From the NCBI GenBank assembly GCA_963674475.2, contig CAXXFQ010000024.1:744001-808000 (forward strand): 64,000 bases of DNA, given 5' to 3'. Below are positions 43,895-54,434 of the stretch, one piece after another. Below the pieces are notes generated by a model. That model was given only the letters and a program-made list of their open reading frames with translations. It was not told the origin of the DNA and searched no databases. The number at the start of each line of letters is the position of its first letter. Positions within the stretch are counted from its first letter, which is position 1. Origin of the DNA: CAXXFQ01 sp963674475. Lineage in GTDB: Bacteria > Planctomycetota > Planctomycetia > Pirellulales > Thermoguttaceae. Position numbers and translations under genes: made by a program.

Positions 43895-46009
43895 ATGGAT
43901 GCCCGTAAAACAAAAACGGTCGTACTCAACCGAGGATCTTCGGAAGAGAAGCGACAAGAGATCCGTGAGTATTTTCACGAGACTTTTTCGATTGAAGAGC
44001 GACTTTATGATATTCTAGCCGCGGACGACGCTTTTTATCTTCGCCCCGAACCGCTTCGACATCCGTTGATTTTCTATTTTGGTCACACGGCCACTTTCTA
44101 CCTCAATAAATTGATCGTCGCCGGAATCCTCGATCGGCGTATCAACCCGAAGTTCGAGTCGATGTTCGCGGTCGGTGTCGATGAAATGTCGTGGGACGAT
44201 CTGGATGAGACCCATTACGATTGGCCCGAGGTTTCCGAAGTCCGGGCGTACCGCGAACAAATCCGCGAGAGCGTGGACCGGGTTATCGATCAATTGGAAT
44301 TGACGATGCCGATCGGTTGGAAAAGCCCGTTTTGGTTAATCCTCATGGGGATTGAACATCAGCGAATTCACCTCGAGACCTCGTCGGTCATTATCCGACG
44401 CCTGCCGATTGACCTGGTCCGGCCGCTTCCCGGTTGGGAAATTTGCCCCGAAGCAGGGAAGGCACCCGAGAACGAACTGGTGTCGGTCAAAGGGGGGCCA
44501 GTTGTCCTGGGCAAGTCGAAGGAACATCCGCTCTACGGCTGGGACAACGAGTATGGCCATCACGAGTTCGATGTCTGGGATTTCTCGGCCAGCCGTTACC
44601 TGGTCTCCAACGAAGAATATCTGCGTTTTGTCGAAGACGGGGGATACCATAAAAAAGCATTGTGGACCGAAGAGGGGCAGCAGTGGCTCGACTTTACCGA
44701 AGCGAATCACCCGCTCTTTTGGCAAAAAACCGATCATGGCTATAAGCTGCGAACCATGGCCGAGGTGATCGACATGCCTTGGAACTGGCCGGTCGAGGTC
44801 AACTACCTGGAAGCAAAGGCGTTTTGCAACTGGCTGGGGGAGCGAACCGACAAACGGTTGCGGCTTCCCACCGAAGAGGAGTGGCGGCGTCTCTACGACT
44901 TGCATGAGATTCCGGACCAGCCGTACTGGGACGTCGCGCCGGGGAATATCAATCTGGAGCACTGGGCCTCGCCCGCCCCGGTCGATCGATTTCGATTCGG
45001 CCAATTTTACGATCTCATCGGCAACGTATGGCAGTGGACCGAGACGCCGATCAGTGGTTTCGACGGTTTTGAGGTTCATCCGTGTTACGATGATTTTTCA
45101 GCACCAACCTTCGATACCAAACACAATCTGATCAAAGGCGGTTCGTGGATCTCTACCGGAAACGAGGCGACCCGGGACGCCCGGTATGCGTTCCGACGCC
45201 ACTTTTTTCAACATGCCGGTTTTCGATATGTCAAATCACGGCAGCCGGTTGCCAGGGCCGAAGCAAAATACGAAACCGATCCGGCCGTCGCGCGAGCGTG
45301 TGAGGCGTATTACGGGCCGCGCTATTTCAACGTCGATAATTTCCCCCTTCGATGTGTGCAGCACTGCTTAAAATGGATGCAAGGTCGAGAAAAACAAAAG
45401 GCCCTGAACTTGGGTTGCTCGGTCGGACGCGCTGCCTTCGAATTGGCCCAGGAATTCCGGCAGGTCACCGGGATCGACTTCTCGGCCCGATTTATTCGGA
45501 TCGCCTTTGCGATGCAACAAAAAGGGACCATCTTTTACGAGTTGCCCGAAGAGGGCGAAATCGTTTCCTATCACCAACGGCGTCTTGCCGACTTTGGTCT
45601 TGGTGAGGTCGCCGGCCGGGTCGAATTTCATCAGGGCGACGCGGAAAACCTCAAGCCCCGATTCACCGATTATGATTTGATTCTGGCCGCCAATCTAATC
45701 GATCATCTCAGAGATCCTCGCCAGTTTCTTTCGACGATCCACACACGATTGAAATCCGGCGGTTTATTGGTCTTGGCGTCAACCTGTCACTGGAGGGATT
45801 CTCATACCAAACGGGAAAATTGGATCGGCGGATTTCGAAAAGATGGCGAGCTTTACACGACCCTCGACGGCCTGACCGAGTGCCTTTGCCGCCATTTTGA
45901 ACGGTTGGATCAGCCCCAAGACATCGAGTATATCGTTCGCCATTCGGCTCGCGAATTCCAACACCATATCGCACAAATAACGGTGTGGGAGAGGAACGAT
46001 CGCACGTGA
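43895..46009 (+). CDS. ovoA: 5-histidylcysteine sulfoxide synthase with SAM methyltransferase domain (OvoA)
   Basis: 704 residues, GGAGG upstream. Three domains in family order. A DinB-like four-helix domain (residues about 25-185) has the iron motif H155-x3-H159-x-E161 in GIEHQRIHLE. A formylglycine-generating-enzyme-like domain (200-450) contains FDVWDFSASRYLVSNEEYL, LRLPTEEEWRRLY and IKGGSWISTGNEATRDARYA. A C-terminal SAM methyltransferase domain (470-690) contains ALNLGCSVGRAAFELAQEF and LILAANLIDHLRDPRQFL. OvoA joins cysteine to C5 of histidine with O2 to give the sulfoxide, then methylates the 5-thiohistidine after the lyase step. The next gene is the matching PLP lyase, completing ovothiol A synthesis. 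Confidence 0.93.
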   Translation: MDARKTKTVVLNRGSSEEKRQEIREYFHETFSIEERLYDILAADDAFYLRPEPLRHPLIFYFGHTATFYLNKLIVAGILDRRINPKFESMFAVGVDEMSWDDLDETHYDWPEVSEVRAYREQIRESVDRVIDQLELTMPIGWKSPFWLILMGIEHQRIHLETSSVIIRRLPIDLVRPLPGWEICPEAGKAPENELVSVKGGPVVLGKSKEHPLYGWDNEYGHHEFDVWDFSASRYLVSNEEYLRFVEDGGYHKKALWTEEGQQWLDFTEANHPLFWQKTDHGYKLRTMAEVIDMPWNWPVEVNYLEAKAFCNWLGERTDKRLRLPTEEEWRRLYDLHEIPDQPYWDVAPGNINLEHWASPAPVDRFRFGQFYDLIGNVWQWTETPISGFDGFEVHPCYDDFSAPTFDTKHNLIKGGSWISTGNEATRDARYAFRRHFFQHAGFRYVKSRQPVARAEAKYETDPAVARACEAYYGPRYFNVDNFPLRCVQHCLKWMQGREKQKALNLGCSVGRAAFELAQEFRQVTGIDFSARFIRIAFAMQQKGTIFYELPEEGEIVSYHQRRLADFGLGEVAGRVEFHQGDAENLKPRFTDYDLILAANLIDHLRDPRQFLSTIHTRLKSGGLLVLASTCHWRDSHTKRENWIGGFRKDGELYTTLDGLTECLCRHFERLDQPQDIEYIVRHSAREFQHHIAQITVWERNDRT

Positions 46010-46084
46010 ACGGCGACTCATTTTTTGATCGCGATTTCTTTTGCCATCGAGTTTCCGGATGAAAAAGAATCAAGAGGGAACTTA

Positions 46085-47281
46085 ATGAGACACTCGAACC
46101 CTTTAAAAACCTTGTGGAGTCTTGACCCGGGACTCATCTTTTTGAGTCACGGTTCGTTCGGCGCTTGTCCCAAGGTGGTGCTTGAAACACAGGATCACTT
46201 TCGTGATCGAATGGAGCGGGATCCTGTGGCCTTCTTCGCCCGGGATTTGGAGCCGTTGCTCGACGAAGCGTGTCGTCCCTTGGCTCGTTTTATTAACGCT
46301 CCGGTTGACGATCTGACTTTTATCGAGAATACGACCTCCGGTGTCAACGCAGTGCTACGGTCAATGTCATTTCGAAACGGGGAGGAAATTTTAACGACCA
46401 ACCACACCTACAACGCCTGCATGAATGCCTTAAACTATGTCGCCGCTCGGCAGGGAATTCACGTCGTCGTGGCCGAACTTCCTTCCTCGATTCAGTCTCC
46501 AGATGAAATTCTGGATTCAGTCCTTTCTTGTTGCACCGCAAAAACCCGACTGGCCTTGATCGATCATGTGACCAGCCCCTCGGCAATGATCATTCCGATC
46601 GAGGCGATGGTCGAGCAACTGCGTCATCGCGGAATTGAATCCTTGATCGACGGCGCCCATGCGCCCGGTATGGTCCCGATCGATCTTCAGGCAATGCGGC
46701 CCACCTACTACGTTGCAAACTGTCACAAATGGCTCTGTGCGCCAAAAGGGGCGGCGTTTTTGTACGTCGAACCGGGAAAGCAAGATCAGGTTCGTCCGCT
46801 GACGATCAGCCACGGTGCCAACGCCCCCGCCCGTACGGATCGCTCTCGCTTTCATCTCGAATTCGATTGGACCGGGACTCTCGATATCAGCTCCTACCTG
46901 TCGGTTCCCTTCGCGCTGGAATACCTACCAAGTCTGGTTTCGGGCGGATGGCCGAACGTTTATGCCCAAAACCACCAAAAGGCAATTCGGGCACGCCGAG
47001 TGCTTTGTGAAGTTTTGGAGACGCCTCCTGAGTGTCCCGAGACGATGCTCGGCTCGATGGCCAATCTCCGAATCCCGCGAATCCCACGACATGCCAACGG
47101 TTTGCCTTGGAGTTATGCGGAGATTCATGACTATCTTTATGACCACTATCGGATCCAGGTCACGATCCATGACTTTCCCCATCCCGGCCAGACATGCGTT
47201 CGGCTCTCGGCAATGCTCTACAATTCGGACGAAGAGTATGACTGTCTTGCCCAGGCACTTCGAAAGATGGCAAAGCAGTAG
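46085..47281 (+). CDS. ovoB: PLP-dependent sulfoxide lyase (OvoB-like, aminotransferase class V fold)
   Basis: 398 residues from the ATG at 46085, with GAGGGA upstream; a start 20 codons earlier is open but lacks a site. Isopenicillin N epimerase/cysteine desulfurase-type fold: GLIFLSHGSFGACPKVVLET, FIENTTSGVNAVLRSM, LALIDHVTSPSAMIIPIEAM, LIDGAHAPGMVPIDL, and the Schiff-base Lys215 in NCHKWLCAPKGAAFLYV. C-terminal region VRLSAMLYNSDEEYDCL. It lies 76 bp after ovoA. In ovothiol synthesis OvoB cleaves 5-histidylcysteine sulfoxide to 5-thiohistidine, pyruvate and ammonia. The fold alone does not fix the reaction; the linkage does so convincingly. Confidence 0.85.
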   Translation: MRHSNPLKTLWSLDPGLIFLSHGSFGACPKVVLETQDHFRDRMERDPVAFFARDLEPLLDEACRPLARFINAPVDDLTFIENTTSGVNAVLRSMSFRNGEEILTTNHTYNACMNALNYVAARQGIHVVVAELPSSIQSPDEILDSVLSCCTAKTRLALIDHVTSPSAMIIPIEAMVEQLRHRGIESLIDGAHAPGMVPIDLQAMRPTYYVANCHKWLCAPKGAAFLYVEPGKQDQVRPLTISHGANAPARTDRSRFHLEFDWTGTLDISSYLSVPFALEYLPSLVSGGWPNVYAQNHQKAIRARRVLCEVLETPPECPETMLGSMANLRIPRIPRHANGLPWSYAEIHDYLYDHYRIQVTIHDFPHPGQTCVRLSAMLYNSDEEYDCLAQALRKMAKQ

Positions 47282-47771
47282 CAAGCGGGTAGATCTGATT
47301 TTGAAATCTTTTCAAGTTTTTTCGGAAGCGATTTTCTTCTGCAATTCCAACTACTTGATCGGCTTGCAACGCGCACGGCTCGGGCTGACTTGACCCAATG
47401 GCCCCTTGGATACTCGCGGCGCCGCGGAACCGACCTTACCATCAAAAACGGGCCGATCTATCCTAACTTTTATAATATACTCTTTAATCTGCTTTGTGAA
47501 TTTTTGCCGTTATTCTTCCAAAAATCGATTTATGTAAAAAAATAGGGTTTTCAAAATCCGTACTTCGTTTGCAAAAAGGCGTGGTTTAAGCCTCTATTTT
47601 GCCAAAAACCCGGCAGCTCCTCCTGCTTTTTTTCGCTCCCCCCCCACTTACAGGTTAATGGGTTGTTGTGGTATCATACAAGGCTTTGCTCCTCAAGGCG
47701 TTGCTTAACGAGCAGTTTAGACTTTCCGTTCTATCCCCATATCTCTACACCTACTAGATCCACGCTTGCCC
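47282..47771. other. Intergenic region upstream of typA
   Basis: 490 bp, AT-rich, without a convincing gene. Near its end AAGGC-N-TTGCT occurs twice with 15-bp period (47680-47690, 47695-47705), preceded by a possible -10 TATCAT at 47672. Presumably the typA leader. Confidence 0.4.
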
Positions 47772-49583
<1,812 letters not shown>

Positions 49584-49662
49584 CGAATATCAGGTCAAAG
49601 AAAAAACTGCACGGGAAAAGCCGCACTTCATTCCCCGTCGACACTGCCGTCCGAAGAGGTTT

Positions 49663-49700
49663 TTCCTATCTCTCAGTTATTAATGGCTAAGAGATAGGAA
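49663..49700. terminator. Hairpin between convergent typA and dcd
   Basis: Perfect 11-base arms TTCCTATCTCT (49663-49673) and AGAGATAGGAA (49690-49700) with a 16-base loop, in the convergent gap 49584-49806. Likely a shared terminator. T and A runs flank the stem. Confidence 0.6.
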
Positions 49701-49806
49701 CCTAAAAAATGGGGAGGGGGCTCCCTTCCCTTAGTCTGCGTCGGTCTCCATGTTTTCCGGCTATCTTGACCGAACTTGGCCATTCGTGAATGCTTCAACA
49801 AGTCTG

Positions 49807-50373
49807 TTAGAGCTTCGGTAACGTGATTCCTTTCTGGCCTTGGTACTTTCCTTTTCGGCTGGCGTAGCTGGTTTCGCAAGGAGTGTCGCTTTCGAAGAAA
49901 AGGACCTGGGCGATTCCCTCTCCGGCATACACCTTCGCCGGCAGCGGCGTCGTGTTGGAAATTTCGAGCACCGCGTGCCCTTCCCAGCCCGGTTCGAACG
50001 GGGTGACGTTGACGATAATCCCACACCGGGCATAGGTCGATTTGCCCACACAAACGGTCAAAACGTTCTCCGGAATCCGAAAACGTTCGACGCTGACGGC
50101 TAAGGCAAAGCTGTTGGGCGGGATCAGGCAGACGGCTCCTTTGATCTCGACGAGTCCTTTCGGGTCGAACTGTTTGGGGTCCACCACCGAGCCGTAAACA
50201 TTGGTAAAGACGCGGAATTCGTCGGAAACACGCACGTCATAACCGTAGGACGAGACGCCGTAAGAAATGACCGGCTGATGGTCGTTGTGTCGAACCAGAC
50301 CTTCGGCAAAAGGCTCGATCATCCGATGTTCGCGAGCCATGGTTCGAATCCAAGAGTCGGGTTTGATGCTCAT
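49807..50373 (-). CDS. dcd: dCTP deaminase
   Basis: 188 residues from the ATG at 50373 (MSIKPDSWIR); an upstream GTG/ATG-like start overlaps nrdG and is less likely. Family motifs: SYGVSSYGYDVRVSDEFRVF, PPNSFALAVSVERFRIPENV, VGKSTYARCGIIVNVTPFEP with the catalytic Ser-Arg and following Glu region, EISNTTPLPAKVYAGEGIAQ, and the C-terminal YQGQKG nucleotide lid. It converts dCTP to dUTP, feeding dTMP synthesis. It lies 20 bp after nrdG, so the operon nrdD-nrdG-dcd joins deoxynucleotide making and balancing under one cobalamin-responsive leader. Confidence 0.95.
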   Translation of the reverse strand: MSIKPDSWIRTMAREHRMIEPFAEGLVRHNDHQPVISYGVSSYGYDVRVSDEFRVFTNVYGSVVDPKQFDPKGLVEIKGAVCLIPPNSFALAVSVERFRIPENVLTVCVGKSTYARCGIIVNVTPFEPGWEGHAVLEISNTTPLPAKVYAGEGIAQVLFFESDTPCETSYASRKGKYQGQKGITLPKL

Positions 50374-50393
50374 GGGCGGTTTTTCCTTTTCTC

Positions 50394-51095
50394 TCAACGA
50401 GAATGCGATGCGTGTTTATTGAAATGAGGACCTTTACCCTTCGAGGCAGAGGCGTCCTCTTGGATGGTTTGATGCGCCTCGTCGCGACGAAGCCAGGACG
50501 CCAGGGCATGTTCCGGTTGGAAAGGCTGGAGTCGATGCGGGGACCCCGGAGGCACGAGCCGTTCGAGGCGATCGATATCTTCCTCCGAAAGCATTGGCCA
50601 AACGGTCGTCGTGCGGAACTCGTGTTCGATTCCGCTTTGGGCAATCAGGTCGATCGACTCGGCAAGAGCGTCCACGTTGATTGGAATCCCTGCGAGCCGG
50701 TCGTACCGTTCCCATGGAGCCTTGATATCCATGGCGATAAAATCCAGTAATCTCGCGTCGACCATTTCACGAATCACCCGTGGGCGACTCCCGTTGGTGT
50801 CGAGTTTGACCGCGTACCCGAGTTGTTTCAAACGGGCCGCAAACGGGAGCAAACGATTTTGCAACGTCGGTTCGCCGCCGCTGAGCACGACGCCGTCGAG
50901 CTTGCCGCGTCGGTCCTCGAGCCACTTGAAAACTTCCGAGGCCGATTTTTGTTCAGGCTCGTTCGATGTTTTCGGGATCAACCGACCGTTGTGACAAAAA
51001 GGACACCGGAAATTACACCCTTGGGTGAAAATAACCGCGGCGACCTTGCCGGGAAAGTCGGTCAGACTAAAGGGGGCCAATCCGCCGATTCTCAT
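50394..51095 (-). CDS. nrdG: Anaerobic ribonucleotide reductase activating protein (radical SAM)
   Basis: 233 residues. Radical-SAM cysteines C27-x3-C31-x2-C34 in FTQGCNFRCPFCHNG, GGEPTLQ for SAM binding, and a partial barrel continuing with LDFIAMDIKAPWERYDRLAG and FRTTTVWPMLSEEDIDRL. It generates the glycyl radical on NrdD with SAM and reduced iron-sulfur cluster. The start ATG overlaps the stop of a 26-codon duplicated junction ORF (ATGA), itself coupled to nrdD. The start region MRIGGLAPFSLTDFPGK is present in a second, diverged copy just upstream. Confidence 0.94.
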   Translation of the reverse strand: MRIGGLAPFSLTDFPGKVAAVIFTQGCNFRCPFCHNGRLIPKTSNEPEQKSASEVFKWLEDRRGKLDGVVLSGGEPTLQNRLLPFAARLKQLGYAVKLDTNGSRPRVIREMVDARLLDFIAMDIKAPWERYDRLAGIPINVDALAESIDLIAQSGIEHEFRTTTVWPMLSEEDIDRLERLVPPGSPHRLQPFQPEHALASWLRRDEAHQTIQEDASASKGKGPHFNKHASHSR

Positions 51096-51207
51096 CGGGT
51101 CCCTCCGATCTGAAATGTTGATCGTTGGACAAAGTCACTCAAACTAAAGGGGGTCAATCCGCCAATTCTCATCGGGTCCCTCCGATCTGAAATGTTGATC
51201 GTTGGGC
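51054..51207 (-). repeat. 77-bp tandem duplication across the nrdD-nrdG junction
   Basis: Two adjacent 77-bp units (51054-51130 and 51131-51207) differ at six positions. Each unit contains, on the minus strand, the last codons of nrdD, the ATGA stop/start and the first codons of nrdG. Only one copy is used as the true nrdG start. Confidence 0.95.
51092..51172 (-). CDS. 26-residue chimeric ORF between nrdD and nrdG
   Basis: ATG at 51172 overlaps the nrdD stop, and the TGA at 51094-51092 overlaps the nrdG start, both as ATGA. The product starts as NrdG (MRIGGLTPFSLSDF) and ends as NrdD (VQRSTFQIGGTR). GGAGGGACCCG precedes the ATG, the same site that serves nrdG. It is a by-product of the tandem duplication. 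It would keep ribosomes coupled from nrdD to nrdG. The peptide itself probably has no function, though it keeps two changed residues versus NrdG. Confidence 0.6.
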   Translation of the reverse strand: MRIGGLTPFSLSDFVQRSTFQIGGTR

Positions 51208-53337
51208 AAATTCGCTCTGTTTTCCGGCGTTCCACTGACTGACCGGCCTGAGGTAGCCGACCACGCGTGAATAAATTTCGGTTTCATGGCCGCACTCGGG
51301 ACACGAATCAAGTCGACCGTTGAGGTAACCGTGCGTCGGGCAAATCGAGAACGTCGGTGAGAGCGTAAAGTAAGGAAGGCTGTACTTGGAACAGACGCGG
51401 CGGACAAACTGCTTGACCGACTCGGCGTTCGGAGCGGCCTCGCCCAGGAAGACATGTTGTACGGTTCCGCCAGTATATTTGGATTGGAGGCCGTCTTGGA
51501 GATCGAGCAGTTCAAACACGTCTTCGGTATAGTTGACCGGCAATTGCGTCGAGTTGGTATAAAACGGCTCTTCCTCTGCGTCCGCCGACTCGCCTTTAGC
51601 ATCACGAATTTCAGAAAAACGTTCTCGATCCAGTCTCGCCAACCGATACGCGGTCCCTTCGGCGGGAGTGGCTTCCAGATTGTAGAGATGGCCGGTTTCC
51701 TCCTGGAAAAGACGAAGCCGATCTCGCATATGATCGAGTACTCGGGCGGAAAACGCGAGCCCTTCGGGCGTCCCGATATCTTGTCCCAACAGATTGAGAC
51801 ACGCCTCGTTCATCCCGACCAGTCCGACGGTCGCAAAATGGTTGTTCCAATAATGCCCGAACCGTTCTTTGACATTTCGCAAATAGAATCGGGTATAAGG
51901 GTAAAGCCCCTGCTCGGTAAACTGTTCGAGCACCTTGCGTTTGGTTTCCAGGCTGTTGCGGGCCAGTTCCATAAGACGGTCCAGCGCGGCGAGAAACTCG
52001 TCTTCATTTTGGACGACGTGACCAATTCGAGGCATGTTGATCGTGACCACTCCGATCGAACCGGTCAGCGGGTTCGCGCCAAACAGGCCCCCGCCGCGAC
52101 GCTCCAACGAACGGAGATCCAGACGCAAACGGCAACACATCGACCGCGCGTCTTCGGGCGACATCTCGGAGTTGACGAAGTTCGCGAAATAGGGAATTCC
52201 GTACTTGGCGGTCACTTCCCATAGCCGGTCCATCCCCGGCGCGTCCCAATCGAAATCGGGCGTGATATTGTAGGTCGGAATCGGAAAGGTGAACACACGC
52301 CCCTTCGCGTCCCCTTCGCTGAGCACTTCGAGAAAGGCCTGATTGAAAAGGTTCATTTCCTCCTGGAAATCGCCGTACTTCTCGTTGCGAATTTCGCCTC
52401 CAAGGACGACCGCCTCGTTGGCCAGCGTCGAAGGAGGCTGCAGGTCGAGCGTGACATTGGTAAAAGGGGTTTGGAAGCCAACTCGCGTCGCGACGTTCAA
52501 ATTGAAAACAAACTCTTGCAACGCCTGCTTGACGTCGCGATAGTCCAACTGGTCGTAGCGAATGAACGGGGCCAGGAGCGTGTCCAAGTTCGAAAAAGCT
52601 TGCGCCCCGGCTGCCTCGCCTTGAAGGGTATAGAAAAAGTTGACGATTTGCCCCAAAGCGGAGCGGAAATGTCTCGCCGGTCGGCTTTCCGCCTTTCCCG
52701 ACGCGCCTTGAAATCCACTGGCCAACAGGTCTCGAAGATCCCAGCCGACACAATAGGGCGAAAGAAGTCCCAGATCGTGAATGTGCAAGTCGCCCGAAAC
52801 GTGGGCCCGGCGAACGTCCGACGTATAAATCTTGTTGAGCCAGTACGTCTTACTGACTTCGCTCGAAAGGTAATTATTCAACCCCTGCAGCGAGTAGGCC
52901 ATGTTGCTGTTTTCGCGAACGCGCCAGTCCATCCTTTCGAGATAGCTGTCGATCAGATCGACGTCGGCCTTTTGGACCATCTCGCGAATGCGGGCGTGCT
53001 GATCGCGATAGAGAATATATGCTTTGGCCGTTTTCTTAAACGGCGAACTCAGGAGAACCTCTTCGACCAGGTCCTGGATCGACTCGACGTTGGGCGTTAA
53101 ATCGTGAGAAACCATTTGAGTCAGACTCAAGACGCGAAGGGTCAACGTTTGAGCCACTTCCTCATCGAATTCCCCCGTGGTTCGCCCCGCCTTGAGAATG
53201 GCCCGGGTAATTTTCCTTACGTCGAACCTGACCCGGTTCCCGTCCCGTTTTCGGATATGGGTAAACGAGGTGGGTGCCGTTGTCTGAGAACCGGTCGCTT
53301 GAGAAGTTGACGAAGTAATCACGTTTGCCATTGCCAT
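51169..53337 (-). CDS. nrdD: Anaerobic ribonucleoside-triphosphate reductase (class III)
   Basis: 722 residues from the ATG at 53337 (AGGAGG five bases upstream). The open frame runs back through the riboswitch to 53706, which is not coding. An N-terminal ATP-cone (THIRKRDGNRVRFDVRKITR) at residues about 27-115 gives allosteric control. The catalytic barrel includes LHIHDLGLLSPYCVGWDL and MNEACLNLLG. The C-terminal zinc ribbon has cysteines in SICPTHGYLNGRLDSCPECG, and the glycyl radical motif is SRVVGYLRPVSQWNAGK. It reduces NTPs to dNTPs without oxygen in the cytoplasm after activation by NrdG. A cobalamin riboswitch in the leader should lower expression when B12 is plentiful. Confidence 0.95.
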   Translation of the reverse strand: MAMANVITSSTSQATGSQTTAPTSFTHIRKRDGNRVRFDVRKITRAILKAGRTTGEFDEEVAQTLTLRVLSLTQMVSHDLTPNVESIQDLVEEVLLSSPFKKTAKAYILYRDQHARIREMVQKADVDLIDSYLERMDWRVRENSNMAYSLQGLNNYLSSEVSKTYWLNKIYTSDVRRAHVSGDLHIHDLGLLSPYCVGWDLRDLLASGFQGASGKAESRPARHFRSALGQIVNFFYTLQGEAAGAQAFSNLDTLLAPFIRYDQLDYRDVKQALQEFVFNLNVATRVGFQTPFTNVTLDLQPPSTLANEAVVLGGEIRNEKYGDFQEEMNLFNQAFLEVLSEGDAKGRVFTFPIPTYNITPDFDWDAPGMDRLWEVTAKYGIPYFANFVNSEMSPEDARSMCCRLRLDLRSLERRGGGLFGANPLTGSIGVVTINMPRIGHVVQNEDEFLAALDRLMELARNSLETKRKVLEQFTEQGLYPYTRFYLRNVKERFGHYWNNHFATVGLVGMNEACLNLLGQDIGTPEGLAFSARVLDHMRDRLRLFQEETGHLYNLEATPAEGTAYRLARLDRERFSEIRDAKGESADAEEEPFYTNSTQLPVNYTEDVFELLDLQDGLQSKYTGGTVQHVFLGEAAPNAESVKQFVRRVCSKYSLPYFTLSPTFSICPTHGYLNGRLDSCPECGHETEIYSRVVGYLRPVSQWNAGKQSEFAQRSTFQIGGTR

Positions 53338-53504
53338 AAAGGCCTCCTTACCATGAATGAGCGCGCGGCGGAAAACGGATTCTTCCGCGGGTGGCTTCGT
53401 GGCGGCCAGAAGGACCGGCCAGAGGGCAGCAAACGCCGACAGACCGAACCAACCTCGGCTTCCCCACGAAGGAGTTGGTACTATATCACGCAACGAGTGC
53501 GCGG

Positions 53505-53756
53505 ATGTCGGCAGGTCTTCGGACTCACAGGCGCTTGGCACGTCCCCTTGGTGCGAGGCCGGTTTTATTCGAGACCGGCTTGATCCAAGGTTGGGCCAAA
53601 AAAATCCTACTGGCCGTCGCTTCCCAGCCCTATTTTCCAAAGGGCCAGTGCTTTTTGACGGCGGTCGTTCCTGATTACCGCTGCGGGGGCAGTCCCGGGT
53701 TCTCACCGGATTCCCTCTTGCGACGCTCTCTCTCGGCGGAGAAAGCGAACCGACAT
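53505..53756 (-). ncRNA. Cobalamin riboswitch upstream of nrdD
   Basis: On the minus strand the closing stem is ATGTCGG/CCGACAT (53750-53756 with 53505-53511). Conserved pieces appear in order: AAGAGGGAATCCGGTGAGA, CCCGGGACTGCCCCCGCAG, CGGTAATCAGGAACG, and the B12 box AGTCCGAAGACCTGCCG (53509-53525). It binds adenosyl- or methylcobalamin and should turn off nrdD-nrdG-dcd. Leader from its 3-prime end to the nrdD ATG is about 170 nt. Confidence 0.95.
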
Positions 53757-53762
53757 GGAGTC

Positions 53763-53790
53763 ACTATATCATCCGGCTCTTTTCTGTCAA
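53763..53790 (-). promoter_or_regulatory. Promoter of the riboswitch-nrdDG-dcd operon
   Basis: Minus strand TTGACA (53785-53790), 16 bp, TATAGT (53763-53768), starting transcription a few bases before the riboswitch stem. The -35 lies six bases from the end of the structured repeat. Confidence 0.8.
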
Positions 53791-53795
53791 GAGAT

Positions 53796-53962
53796 TAGAG
53801 GACATTTCAAAACCTCAATTTGGCCTACAAACGATCTTTTTGCCTGCTGAAATTCGTCACAAAATCTCGCCATATCTACGGATATGCCTGCGATTTGGTT
53901 CCTTGTCAGCAAGACAAAAATCTTCGTTTTCGTCTTCAAAGCAGGTTTTCAAATGCCCTCTA
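53796..53962 (-). repeat. Structured interspersed element, copy 2
   Basis: Reverse-strand homologue of the element at 39269-39434. End arms on the minus strand are TAGAGGGCATTTGAAAACCT and AGGTTTTGAAATGTCCTCTA (one G-U, one mismatch). The inner stem is CTTGCTGA/TCAGCAGG, and the tip is CATATC/GATATG. The inner sequence is clearly similar to copy 1, while the outer 13 bases of both arms changed together. It lies directly upstream of the nrdD promoter. Confidence 0.8.
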
Positions 53963-54085
53963 GAAAACCGTATTTTGCGGCGGCCCGTCCCGTGAAAAAA
54001 GATTAAATTTCAATTATTCTTGTCCAAAATGACGGGCAAGTCCGGTTACTATATAGAATCAGGTTCTCACTAAACGGAGGGAACC

Positions 54086-54163
54086 ATGGTTGTGGGTTCA
54101 TTTTTGGGTATGCCGATATTGCGTAGGTACGATCCACTTGGATGCCCCCCCGCTGAGATGTGA
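54086..54163 (+). CDS. Possible 25-residue leader or small protein
   Basis: ATG at 54086 with a strong GGAGGG site five bases upstream and TGA at 54161-54163. The product (MVVGSFLGMPILRRYDPLG followed by CPPAEM) is not recognised. A weak promoter, ATGACG-N17-TATAGA, lies about 35 bp before it. The surrounding 53963-54434 has no other gene. It could be a leader for the sigma-factor operon 270 bp downstream. Low certainty. Confidence 0.3.
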   Translation: MVVGSFLGMPILRRYDPLGCPPAEM

Positions 54164-54434
54164 ATACATTACAGCTTAAGAGTAATATTAGTGACAGGAC
54201 GACTTTGACCTACTGTCATTGATTTAGCGATAACGATTGATCCTTTCCCGGGTTACTTCGTTTATCGCGGCCGGAGAGACGGTACCGAAGTTTGGCTGTT
54301 TTTCCTACAAACAAGCGATTTGACTCCAGTAAAGTTGAAACGCAATTTTCTCATGCTGCACCTATAACCCTTTTGGGCCCTCCCTCATACTGCCGGCTCT
54401 TTCAGAGTAAGATTGATTTTCGTCAAGAGCCCCC

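Noticed and set aside
53338..53706. 123-codon N-terminal extension of nrdD
   Set aside because: It runs through the cobalamin riboswitch; AGGAGG precedes the ATG at 53337.
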